DNA of 64,000 bases from Marchantia polymorpha subsp. ruderalis (lineage: Eukaryota > Streptophyta > Marchantiopsida > Marchantiales > Marchantiaceae). This document shows positions 21,946 through 34,700 of this stretch, piece after piece. The stretch spans positions 23,540,501 to 23,604,500 of the forward strand of contig AP031352.1 in assembly GCA_037833965.1 (NCBI GenBank), written 5' to 3'. Below the pieces are notes generated by a model. The model did not search any database, had not been told where the DNA came from, and saw only the letters and a list, made by a program, of their open reading frames with translations. Made by a program: the position numbers and the translations under genes. Position 1 is the first letter of the stretch. Every line of letters begins with the position of its first letter.

Positions 21946-24540
21946 AAAGATTACGCTAAAATGAAAGCATTTAAGCTTAAATTCAAATTATGTGATAAAA
22001 TTATTTTAGCATAATTGAAATGCTTTTGAAATTTAATTGTCAGAAGTTAAAATTAATCTTTTATTGAATTTTATTTTTTAAGATTATCTATAAAAAATTC
22101 AATTTTTGTACCAAATAAAATTATATCAAACAAATTTTATTAGCGTTAAAATATTTTTTGGACTAAATTTACTTCAAAATGAAATTTACGTACGGACTTT
22201 ATTTCTAAAAAATATGAACTCATGTCAAAATTAAATTTTTGATAGAAATCAATTTTTTTCGAAAATGGTATTTTTATAGAATCAAATAAAGTGCAAGAAT
22301 GAAATATATGTAAATATTAATTTCATACAAATTTAATGTATTTTTATATCAAGTACATTAAAAATTCAATTTTTTCTATATCAAATTCATTGAGAATTTA
22401 ATTAATTTTTATATCGAATTAATTAAAATTTATGTAAAATTTTGAAAAAGAAAAATAAAAAGTCATACTTAAAACTACTATTATGTTTTAAAGTCACAAA
22501 GAAAATATGTGCAACTGTATTATTTTACTAAAAATATTTTAAATTTAATTATTAATTTAGGAATATTTAAAAATAAAATAAAATTTTATAAAGTTTTATT
22601 GAATCATATAACCGTTTGGCGTGGTTTTTAGAGGCTGAGAATGATCTATATGATTGGTTAGATTAAAAAGATGCTCCAAAAAGAAAGATCTAGCTTATTA
22701 AACCAGTTTTAATTTACGGCCACTATTTATTTGTAAATAATTTAATCAAAAAATATTTCTTATTAAAAAAAATATTCAGATGATAAAGAGATGAAACAAT
22801 TAGTTTGTCTACATGTTGAATTTAAAATGTGGTTTTGCTTGCATTTTAAAGTCACATCTATAAGCTTTATGCACAAATTGAAAATTTGAAACATTTTTTT
22901 AGATTAGTTTTATTTATTTATTATTTAAATGTGTTTTAAAAAATATTTAAACAGAAATACATTTAAATCAGTCTTCAACATGTAATGTGCTTTATAAATG
23001 TATGCATTTATATTCTACTACATTTACTTCAGTTTGATACATTCACTTCAAGTTAAAGAAATGTAATAGCTTCGGGCACTAAAAAATCTCATTTTATGTT
23101 CTCATAAATGTTTACATTCATTAAAAAAACAAGTGATTAAAACTGAATTGATCAAAGATAAAATTAGTGATTTATATCTGGTTATTGATTATACAAATCA
23201 CTAGATTAATCCAAGAGAGATACCTCTATGTCCGTCATCTATGTTATGTTTCACCTGATGTCTCCGCACCGTCTTGTTTTCGTTTGATCATATTGGTGAA
23301 TGTGATGAACGTTTGCACATCCAAGCTTTAAAATTCTTAAAATAATCTTACTCTCAAAAAAATGGAAGGTAATATCTTAGACCGTGAATTACTCTAGAAT
23401 TTAGCCGCAATCTCAAATTTCAACTTAAGTATGCGATGATAACAACAGTTTATACATTATGTTGCGCTGGTGTGTTATCGGTATAGTTGAATAAAATAAA
23501 AGATGCGTAAAGTTTTGGATGTGTGCTTTTCACTTCTTATTTGTAAATAAAATGAAAAAAATTTATAAGAATTGATGAAAAGTTTCAAGGAGACTAAAAT
23601 ATCATGGCTATTGTTAGTTAAAAAAATTTAACTTATGACAAATGATTTTCTTTTGAAATAGACAATAATTCTAATGATGCAATATAAATAGCTATGTACT
23701 TTTAAAGTGGCAAAATTTGTGTGATATACACAAACATGTAAAAGAATGTTGTATCGTAAAGCACCAATTTTATATTTTTCAAAATTTTCCACACGTATCC
23801 AAGTTAATATGCTATTACTCAAAAAATATATACGTCGTTCTCTCGTCAATAAGGCAAGCTAGAGTACAAGTGATTGCTATGATATGTACTTTACCCCAAG
23901 TTTGTAATGTTATTTTCCACTATTGTTATACATATATTTGTCACGGCTTCTGGAACGGGATTTTGCATAGCACTGATGGTTGATAAGTCTCTTCATACAA
24001 TCTTTCTTACTTATGTTTTAGTCTTTGGATCATCGTTTGTCTTTTCCACTCTTGTATTTGAGGTTAAATTTTGTTACACTTCTATTCCTATTCAATGCAT
24101 TTTTAGAGGCGATAGCAGGAGTGGATAATTTTCAGTCAACTTGAAACTAGGAGCATTGCTTCTGAATCTGATTTCTATTGACGAACTGGCTGACGGTGAG
24201 AAGAGCGTAGCTGTTGTAATAAGGCTTACCCTCTTGCATTCTTATGTTTAGCACAACCATTCCTCTGTCCATTATGTTGGCCACAGAAGAAATTGTCGGG
24301 TTCCACCTTCTCAGTTGAAGTGGTGATCTTTTTGTGGAGTTTTTTGTCGATTGTTCTTGAAACAGTTGAACGGTGAGAAGACGAGAATATGCGTGTTAAG
24401 TGAGACATTCACGTGGTTACAGACAAGATGGAGGAGAGATTGCCGGTGATCAGTTTGGATCCACTTGTACTCAAAAAGCGAGGTCTCATCGGGAGATTGC
24501 GGACAAGGATTCCGCAGCATCTATAGCTTGCCTGGAAGGC
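21946..24540. other. AT-rich gene-free block
   Basis: No supported gene. The only open frames (minus 23628-23849, plus 23717-23983 and 23907-24128) are short, hydrophobic and mutually overlapping. Composition becomes less AT-rich after about 23900, approaching the degraded coding fragment. Confidence 0.5.
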
Positions 24541-24609
24541 TTTTGTAGAGGATCGTGATGGAAGGTAGATATCGTTCAACAATGCAATAGGTACTTTCTC
24601 GCAAAGTTC

Positions 24610-25420
24610 ATGTCAGCATGGACTGATGAAAAGGAAGCATGGCTTCCGTTGAACAACCTGAGGCTGAAGAACAAGAAGTCTGATGATTGGGACTGCAACC
24701 TTCTCAAAAGGGGGATGGATAGCTCTCTCATGGGCACCCATCTCAATCAGAAAAAGCTCAAGTTTCATGATAGAGCTTTATATGATGCAAAGTTTATCCA
24801 CATCGCACAAGCTGTTCATAAGTTTGCATGTACTTGTAAATTTCATGTGAGGTTTTACTGTGTAAGTACATATGATCCCATCCGGTTCACTAGGGAAAGG
24901 TTTTTGCTCAACCATCCTTCCTCATCCAGTGATGTAACTATCTCAACAGTGATACTTCTACAATAGCCAGGAATTGTGTCGTTATACGAGATTTTGAAAT
25001 CTCACATATCAAAGAAGTGGATCCAAGCGAGGAGTAGGTCAAACGATGCGTTGTTTATGAGAGAACAAAGCTCAATCTTCACAATTCTCCTGATTATGGA
25101 AATAATAGGTTATATGATGACGATAATGAAGACGACAGTCTTGAGGAAGCTTTGCTTGCCGCTAGGATAAACAGACCTGAAGCATTCACATATTCTTTCA
25201 AGATGCAATCAATCAAGGGGAGTCCAGTTTACTAGGATAGGCCATACACTAGATTTAGAGAGTTTCTTGTTCGCCACACAAGAATCGGGGTGATCATTTC
25301 GCAGTCACAACTAGTGATCCAGGATTGAAAGATAACTTTGGTTCGGAACCTGATACTTGCTGGGTGGAGGTGGTGCTTGAGAGCGGCGGAATCAAACCTT
25401 TGTGTGGGAAGTAAACTCTG
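24610..25420 (+). pseudogene. Degraded coding fragment, possibly CLASSY/DRD1-like N-terminal region
   Basis: The frame 24610-24966 reads as real protein: WTDEKEAWLPLNN, then FHDRALYDAKFIHIAQAVHK and FACTCKFHVRFYCV. A second frame just downstream gives CVVIRDFEISHIKEVDPSEE then a stop. A third gives YDDDNEDDSLEEALLAARIN. A fourth gives GSEPDTCWVEVVLESGGIKP. The Asp-Ala-x-Ile...Cys-x-Cys-x-Phe-x-Val-x-x-Tyr pattern recalls the region before the helicase domain of CLASSY-type SNF2 proteins of RNA-directed DNA methylation. The spread over different frames with an in-frame stop says pseudogene, or a gene whose introns I have not resolved. Family assignment is tentative. Confidence 0.3.
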
Positions 25421-26800
25421 CAAACAATCAGGTTTGGAGTGAAAAGAGGAAGGAATGATGTTCCACATCTATAGAAAAATGCTATTGGGACGAGTGTCAA
25501 GCAGATCAAGAAGAAGAGTACAAATGAACCGAACTAAGAGGGAGATAGAGGTTCAAGACATATGTTATGAAGACATGTAATCAAGCAAAAGTTCATGTGA
25601 AAAGAGTAAATTTCAAGAATGAAATGGTAGATACATGAGTTGGAAGCAATAACAAAGGTGTCTAATCTATTCAAGCACCGCCGAAGACAAGTAATGACAT
25701 CAATCTGCAGAATCTAAAAAGAAGCCAAAATTTACCTGGTCTCGGATTTTGCTAACCCAATGGCCGTCCTCGCTCTACTCACGAAAGGTAAAGCAAAATT
25801 AAAAACGGATTGCTCAGGTGGACGGCTAGAGTAACAATAAATTTGGAAGGTGACATGTAGAGGAAGAGGATTTATGAAAGGAGTGTGTACTTTTTGATGG
25901 GTTGTTTAGGGTTAGGATGGGACTTCAACGACTAAACGGATTGCGGGCTACGGCCGCAAGCAGCTGCATGCCGGTGGGGTCGGGGCGGCGATGCAAAGAA
26001 ATGACCATCCGACGGCCCAATAGTGAAGAGGCTGCGGCTGACTAACGGCCGACGCTACCATGTGTCACCCATTGTTTGGAGTATGCTGGGTGACCGCCTT
26101 ATGCTGCTACCATGTGGCGCCCGCCGAGTGGATGAGAATTTTAGGGCATCTGACCGTAAGCTGTGGGCGGCGCAGGTCCGGCGATGGGCGAAGAGTTGGT
26201 CGGAGGGAGAAAGTGGGGAGTGTGGGATATTAGTGTTCACTCGAGCGGAGCTGCTGCAAGGTGCTAGGGTGGGCTGTGCTGCTTTTGGTGCGGCTGAGGA
26301 CGAGGATGCGAGTTGGAGCTGATGAGGTTCAAGGGAGAAACAAGAGAGTGATTCTTGCAAATGTGAGGGGAGAAAGTTTTTGCATGAAGAGAAAGTAGGA
26401 AATTCCAGATAGGCGAGAAAGAATTCACGTAGAGAGAGATTTTGCAACGAGAGAGGCGATGAGATCCCAAATGGAGAGCAAAGATTTTTTATGTGACATA
26501 AAGAAGATTATGTAGTGTATAAAAAAATTTGGCAAGGGTAAAGGGAGAAAGATTTTTGTGGAACAAAGAATGAGATGTTGCAGAGTATGAGAAAGATTTT
26601 TATAGAAGAATTTTTGCACAAAGGAGTGAGAGAGATTGGAAAAGAGATTTCAGTACAAATTGATAGAGCATTTCGAGAAGAATTGAGTTTTAATTACAAA
26701 AGTAAAGTAGATAGTGTATTGGGTCATAAATGTCAGTGCCAAGCTACCCCTCAGATTACAACGCCTACGGGGGAAGTTTTAAGTTGACACAACTATAAAT
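25421..26800. other. Unassigned transition region
   Basis: Contains a GC-richer island at about 25900-26330 with overlapping plus (26023-26322) and minus (26055-26447) frames and no recognised motif, followed by purine-rich GAGAGA/AAAGA sequence to about 26700. No gene could be supported. Confidence 0.3.
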
Positions 26801-29800
26801 ACTAATGATCTTGTTTATTCATAAAATAAATTAAGATTATCAATGTTGTTAAAATTCAAACATAATTGTGTTTAATATTAACAATGATTTGTATGCAACT
26901 TTGTGATTGTATGTATATTCTCAAATATCTATAATGTAACTTAAAACTATACGTTTAATATCATAATAATGTGTAGCAAAAGATACATTTTGCAAACATG
27001 TGTTAATCAATAATTAATGGAAACGTATTCCATGTTCTGATTAATTATTTAATAGTTCAAATTTTAAATGGTATTGATTTTAATAGACATTTTATATGTG
27101 TGGATATTTATGATAGTTTCATGATAGATTTTAAAGTAATAATTTCATGATAAGATATATATATATGGTTTTGAATTCAATTTGCATAAAATTTAATAAT
27201 TGAGCAAAAATTGTTTTAATGTGTTTTAATTGATACATCAATTTTTTCTTCTTATTTTTCTGTATAATGATTTTTGAGATATTAAAATATAATTATTTGA
27301 AGGTAATATGAATATAATTTATAATTTATAATTATCCTACTATGATAAAAAAATGAAAAATCAACTTCGATAATCGATTTAAATTTGTGCAGTGATCTTT
27401 TGAGGAAAAGAAAGTTGTGTCATCAATAAATAAAACATCTAATAATTTTAATTTTATTAAAGTTTTTAAATCATCATGAATAAAGCTAATTATTTCTCAT
27501 CATATACAAACAATAAGAAATGATCTTCATAATCATTGATTTTTTTAATTTAAAAAAGATAAGCTATATAACTTTAATTTATGTTTGTTGATTTTTTCAT
27601 CTAAGCTTTTCATATATAAGATTCAAAAATTTATGTGTATTTCTTATATATGATATATATAAATTTATGTAGTTGCAGTAAATAATGTAATGTGTGCAAT
27701 CTTCAATTTTTAATTCATGTAATAAATTTTCATTTTTAATAAATGTATTAAAGGAACAATCTGTATATATTATATTTAAGGTTCTATTTTCAAGAGAAAA
27801 TCTATAAACTGCAAATGGAATAATTTGATCTTATGTATATATATATACGTATATATAAAGATACTTAAATTGGTATCAAATACAATAATTTTATGTAAAC
27901 ATATTTTGATATGAATAATTATAAAAGGTAGCAGTCTAAATAATATAAAATCACATACAAAATGAAAATTTTGGATAAATTATAATTATTATTGAATAAT
28001 TTTATTTCTTCATGAATTAAGCATCAATTTTGTTATAATTTGTGAAATTTTATTATAAAATATTTATTCAAATGTAAAGAATACATCTTTTTTTAATCTA
28101 TAGCTAATTAACATTGAACACTTGACGTTTTATGAAAAGTTGTAATTGAATTTACATAATGCTTTATAAGTTGTAATTTTACAAATTATGCAAACAAATT
28201 ATATGAATATGCTTTGATGCTTGTGTTCATACAAACATTAGAAATAAAGATGAAAGTTCAATAAAAAATGATTTAGAAAAATGTTAAAAAGCATAGCAAA
28301 GGATAAAGTATCAATATGTTCAAACATGAATGCAATATCATTTATTTGTATATTTATGATATGAATATTCATCCAATTTTAATAAATTTTGAAGCCATTT
28401 TGTATAACATTTGGGAAAATAGTATTAAGTGTTGATATCATATAGCATCATATCACACTAATTTTTAGTACAAATGTGATACTCCATCACATATCTTTAT
28501 AATACACATTAAATAAACCATATTAAAATTTTAAAATAATTTAACACACACATTTTATTAGTAAAATATTGTATAATACTTGGAAAAGTTATCGATAGAA
28601 TTCGAGAGTTCACCGTTACAATTAATCTCCAAACAAGCACATTTTTTGGAGATTCCGCAGGATCGTACTCACATCAACTCACTTTGTGCTATAGGTATTT
28701 ATCCTTGTACACTTGGAAACAGATGTACATACGCTAGGAATTCCCAACAAGAGAATCGATTGCAAGATACTTGTCCACTTTGATACAGGTGGAGATCTTG
28801 AGTTGGAGTATTTGACAATGTAAAAGAGTGCTAGATACTCAGTAGTGATTGAATACAACGTGAACAACATTGTACGTCTGCGCTTGTGGAAGAACGTGGC
28901 TAACTATCTCTACTGTAGTAGCCGGCCAGCCAAATTGGACAATATATACAAAGTATTTTACAATACTTCTTAATCTATCATATTGATATTTAGATTACAA
29001 ATTGTAATGAAATTGTGATTATATGTCGTCATGTGATAATTGAAGAGTGTATAATTATTTTAAGATGTGAACAAATGCAACACATGAGTTCTTCCCTTTC
29101 TTCTTATTCAAAAAATAATTTTGGTACAATTTAGTATATTTAAATGAAGCATTCAATCACAATGAAAAATTATATTCTTGGTTAACTTCATATATGAGGT
29201 TTTCTTTGGCCATCCTTTGAATCGATTAACAGTGTCTGATTATGATGATAGATAGGAAATCTGATCAATTACTCACATGTATTTATCTGATATGTGTGAA
29301 ATTTGATCATACATATGAAAAGTTGTGTTCATACAAAATGATGCAAGTAATTATTCGTCTAGAAACATGCCATACTTAAATAACTCCTGAAGAGATTATA
29401 GTCACTTCTGACTATTTTAGATATATGTCAATGACAAGATTTGATGCTTTTGCAAACGCGATACTAAAATAACGATGATGTGTGACCTTCATTATATGCA
29501 ATGAGAACTTTACTTTTATATCATTCAAGACATCATATTAAGGATACGTGAATTGTGTATATGGATGAAATTACTGGAATAATTGGGCTACAAGACATGA
29601 GAAACAAAGGAATCAAATCTCTGGATGGTGTAAAAAATCTCGGATGCCATGTGATCAAACGTTAGGAAATAGGTATTATCACGCTCATGAGTTGTTCAAA
29701 TGTCACACGAGCATTGTCTATGGGCAAAAGTAGTCGAACATGTTGCGGTGTCGGTCGAAGGTTACAGTGAATAGAGGTATTGCACATCAACTCATGTACA
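26801..29800. other. AT-rich gene-free block
   Basis: Strongly AT-rich with several (AT)n tracts (for example about 27835-27858). The exception is a GC-richer patch at about 28580-28950 with frames of 67 and 63 codons on opposite strands that match nothing I know. No element ends or genes were recognised. Confidence 0.5.
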
Positions 29801-30961
29801 AGACCATATCATGGTGTATCCAAAGTACATCTGTGGAAAACCAGAAAAAAGTCAGAATAATGGGAACAAATCCCAGGGCACCGGAGAAGTCCGAATTGTA
29901 CACTGGAGTGACATAATGAGAACCAGTGATCGGAAATTGCTGTCGCACATTTGCCAGTGGATAGAGAAATTTGGCAGAAGGGATCATCAATCCGGACATG
30001 GACACGAACTTTCTCTCTGGCGCGAACATCAATCCGCGCTAAGAGAGGAAAAGCCTCTTTGACAGGCAAAAGGCGAATGCCGGAGCAGAAGAGAAGAGAA
30101 AAGGGGAAGTCAAATTTGGAAAAGAAGAAGTTATGAATATCGTGTCGATCACTGAAGCGGACGACGACCGGAAAGCCCACCGTTTATGACGACATGGTTC
30201 GGATGTGAGGGAGTGTGCGGTCGCATCATGCAGAGAAAGGCACAGCGAGCGAAGTGCACTGCAGTCAGCCCCCGTCCTCGCAAAGGACACGATTCCGCTG
30301 GTGTGCGTTCAGATGCTGCGGAAAAGGTCGGAATCGCTCGGCTACAGGACTGCCCATCATTGGCCGCCTGTTCATGCCATCTGGAAATTACGCCGTCGGC
30401 AGTCGACTACAGTTGCGGCCCCTGCGGGGCGGCCACAGCAAATTCTCACCACATCCACCCTCGGAACCTACCCACGGTGAGCCAGAGGGTCGCCCGCAGG
30501 CCGCAAGCCGCAGGCCCCAGCAGCGGGAGGAATATTGGGGCTCGAGGACGGCCCCCCGCCCTCGCCATGCCTCGGTCGGTCTGTCCGCAGGCCATGCAGA
30601 CAAGGCGCTGGACATAAAGCAGTGCAGTGCGTACGTACATATGAGCAGATGAGGTAGGGCCGCCGCGCGGGGGATGGGGACGGGGTCGGGGTCCGGGACG
30701 GGAGGGACGAGAGGGACGGGAGGCAGCCCCTAAGTTTAGAACTGACGTGGCCGAGGTAGGATAGGGATGAGGGAGGGAACCTGGTAGCCTCGCGCGGTAG
30801 CGAACGTGGTAGGCGGAACGTTACCGCGAATGCTAACGAGGGCGAGGCGGCCCTGGGGTCTCTCTTTCTCGGGCCCCGTCGTCCGAACACGAACCCGCCC
30901 GCCCGCCCGTCCGCCCGCCCAGCCCGCGGCAAGCTCATCTGGAATTGGGGGGATGGGGGAT
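29801..30961. other. GC-rich promoter flank of the importin gene
   Basis: Composition climbs to very GC-rich by 30200. Frames are open on both strands together (plus 30186-30617 and 30215-30652; minus 30468-31058), typical of non-coding CpG-rich DNA, and none has a family motif. It ends at the TATA box at 30962. Confidence 0.4.
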
Positions 30962-30969
30962 TATAAATA
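30962..30969 (+). promoter_or_regulatory. TATA box of the importin gene
   Basis: TATAAATA within GGGGGATTATAAATAGGGAG, a strong plant TATA box. It implies transcription starting near 31000 and a leader of about 800 bases before the start codon at 31800. The leader is GC-rich, contains a (GGA)n run at about 31244-31290, and has several upstream ATGs (for example 31184 and 31649), which would be expected to reduce translation unless bypassed. Confidence 0.55.
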
Positions 30970-31799
30970 GGGAGGAGAAAGTCGGCCCTCGTACACGAGA
31001 GCGAGACGGAAGTGCGTGGAGAGAGGAGAGAGTGGGATCGGGTACCGAACATGTCCACACCTGTCAGTGGGCGTCAGTGAGGCGGCATAGTTCACACGAA
31101 CTCGAGAGTCCGAGGAGTGCGGACCCGGGCGTGGAAATAAGGAATTGTGAAAATCGGAGCAGCGAATTGCCGAGGAAAAGGAATTGCATAAAAGGCGCTG
31201 GCTGGATCTCCAGGCCGCTTGTCTGTTTGTATGCTGCTGCAGAAGAAGGAGGAGGAGCAGGAGAAGGAGGAGGAGGAGGAGGAGCAGCGAGGGCGAACCA
31301 TCACGGCGATGGTTCAGAGTTGCTCCTCGCACTGTTGTCACCTTTCGCCCATTCTTTGTCCGTGAGGCATTTCCAGGCGCGTCCGCAGGCAGGATACGCG
31401 AGCGAAAGCGCCCAATTTCGGTGCGCGCTCGCCAGGCCCCTCATCATTTGCCACTTCTTGGCAGCAATCTGAGGATTGTTATCCTATCGCGCGCAGATCA
31501 GTATCCTTGGCGCAGCGCTAGGCAGGGCAGCAGGCTGGGCAGCGGAATGAGGACGCCGGATGGGCGCCCGCGCCTCCTCCTAGGATTATTTTTATGAGCT
31601 GGTTCGACTATACAATTGCCCGCGGATCGACGGAGGGGATAATGTATTTTGCTGTTCGACCATTGTCGCCCACACCTGGCGAGATGCAGTCGCCCTGCGC
31701 GCAGGTGGCCTGTTTTGGAGCCTCCCTTTCTCGCCTTTGATGCCCGCCGAGTGCTCCGTCCCGTGCATCGAGCTGGTGTGTGCGCCGGTAGACAGCGTG

Positions 31800-34700
31800 A
31801 TGGACTTGCAGACTCAAGTGGCGCAGGCAGTGCAGGTGCTGAATCATGACCTGCAGTCATGCAATCGAGTTGCCGCCAATCAATGGCTGGTGCACTTCCA
31901 GCACACGGATGCCGCGTGGGAAGTTGCCACCAAAATTTTGGCCTTAGATTCGATCCACACACATGATTACGAGGTCGAACTCTTCGCATCACAGGTTCTG
32001 AAGCGCAAGGTATGCTACTCCAGATTTCTGCGACGAAGTTGTCGTGCTTTCGGGAAGCGTCAAGGCATGCGAATCCTTTGACGGTGTTTAAACCTCTGTT
32101 TTTCAAACATATGTGTATAGATGATGTTCTTCGAGGGGATTGGAAATTTTATATTTCAAATGTATTAATCTTATTAAATGAATGAAATCTGCAGTAATTT
32201 CATTACTTACTGCAGCTTTTAAAGTTGCAATACAGTATCAGTGCCCAGGAAGAGCTTACAAATTGTGTTGAAAGTGGCAAGGTCTCCGTCTTTGACTTTT
32301 TTTCGGAGTATTACACATAACATAACGTTCTTGATCCAGATCCAAAGCGATGCGGGGAGTTTGAAGCCAGAAGACAGAAGTGCCCTTCAAAATGCACTAC
32401 TCATGTCAGCCAAGAAGTTTAGCACAGGTCCATCACAGGTGTGTACATAAATCATCAATTACTCATTAATCACGCAAATGACACTTGTCTCTACTTTCAG
32501 AAATTGGTTACAGTGGAAAGGTTTTTTTTGGCAGTTTGAGTCTCTGTTGTTGACCAAGGGAATCCGAGCGGACCTCATTGTTTCTGCCTCGTCGGTGTGA
32601 GTGCGCAGTCTTTACTGTGTATGCAGGCATTGATCGCCAAAAAGTTGTTGTCCAGGTGAATGCTTCAGTAACTAAGCAATATTACTCTCGTGTTGGCAGT
32701 TGTTGAGGCAGATATGCTTGGCATTGTCTGCCCTAGTTTTGCGAGCTGTTGAGTGGCGCAAGCCAGTAGAACAACTTTTTGCCAGTCTATCAGAGCTACA
32801 AGGTCAAGGGACTGGAAGCAATGCCATCTTGGAATTGTTGACGGTTTTACCTGAAGAGGTGATGGAAGATCAGCTCGTGAATTGCAGTGTCGATCCCAAT
32901 AGGAGGTGGCAGTTTACCAGAGAAGTATGTCTCTCAACCTCAAGACGTGGTTCCCCATTGCTCTTTGCTTGAGGGGAGTGAAGCCTATAATACTGCATTC
33001 TTTGTACTTTTTTTGTTTTGGGATGATATTTTCCGTGTCAACGAGGTGTAAACGCCGAAATGTGCAGAAGGCTTTGTTCCTCTATGTGCATTTTTTTGGC
33101 ACTTTCTTGAGTAGACTTATATCTCTGCATTGGCTCATTAATTTGATGTCTTTTAACGCAAGACCCGGACGCCTTCGAAAGTATAATATTGGCAAACTCT
33201 TGTCTTGGCCAACATGTTGGACGGCGTAAGGCTGGTGGCTCCTGTGAAATAAGGCTTGTAAAGTCTTTCGATTTTGCAGTAATTTATGTCGTTTATGACA
33301 TACGTGCAGCTTTTGTCACACACCGGCGCAGTTTTGGAATTTCTTCTGCAGCACACCAAAAATGATTCCATGGAGAATTCACAGCTGCATGACAAGCAAA
33401 GAAAAGTATTGCGGTGCTTGCTGAGTTGGGTACGTTGGTCATAACCCGAATTAATTCATTTTGTTCATTCCAGGTGTAAATGAAGTAGTAATTTGAAAGA
33501 CTACTTTTGCATGACAAGGAGGCGAGATATGACTGCTTATTATCATTATCATTGCTTATTACGTCTATTATTTTATCCCGCTGATCTTAAAGTCTGATGT
33601 TTTCATGATCATCATTTGTATCTATTTAACAAGTACGTGTTGAGCTGTTTTATTCTCATATGCACTTATCTCACCTCAGCTCAGAATTTTTGGCACATGT
33701 TTACACTGGAGAATTGTTATCTCTTCTTCTTGTTTCTTGCATCCAGTTTTATGTTTTGGCTTTGCAGTCCAGAGACTGCGTTAGCAGAGGTTTTAACCTG
33801 CCCTCTTGTGCAGGTGAGCGTGGGCTGTTTCTTAGAAGTTCCACAAAGTAGTATACCTACACATCCTCTTCTAAATTTCGTCTACAACTCACTTCAGGTT
33901 CGTGCATCTCCGTTCAGGTTTTATCGCAGTCTGGAGAAATTCTGCATGAAAGACATGCAGATGGTCACCTCAAAAGTTTATGTTGGTTTTGTAAACTATC
34001 GCACCGGAACAAATAGGGACTGTTTGTGTCAAGCTAATGTTTCTTGGATGTCAATTATAAGTAGACCCTCGCATCTGGTCAGTATTGAAAGCAGTAAAGG
34101 GGAAAGTGTGCTATTTGTTGACACTGGCTGTGATTTCTCGCATGTTGATATTTGTTTGGAGATATCGCTATAAGATTCAGTACGTGATAATATTGTGAGG
34201 GACGGTACATGTCTGGAAAGTTGTTCTTCGTCTCTTATGTGACGTGTTACGTTTTGCAGGATGCAAGCACTTTCGATCTAGCCGTGGAGGTTCTGACAGA
34301 ACTTGTTAGTCGACATGAGGTGTGGAAGTTTGCCTTGGTTCCGATGCATTTAATCATTCTTAATCTAAAATACGATATTGTGGAGAGTACAAGATGTGCT
34401 GTGAAATCCTTCTAGGCAGCCTTCAATAGACCGTTCTAGATAGTGAAATTTATTTTAGAACTGCAAAGTTTGTCCTGACTCCTGAGATGGATGCATAAGC
34501 TGTTCTTTAATTAAATGGTATAATTCTTGGTGATTTCAAATCCACACACAACAATGTATATAAGTACCTACCCCGATTTCTTTTCCACAGACCTTACCAC
34601 AAGTCTTGCTACCCCGAATGCTTTCAGTCAAAGAAGCTCTTCTGATGCCAGCGTTAGCCACGGGTAACGAGAACATTGTGAATGGTCTTGTAAGCTTGAT

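Noticed and set aside
30186-31058. Long frames on both strands before the importin gene
   Set aside because: Mutually overlapping, Arg/Pro/Ser-rich and located over the promoter and TATA box.
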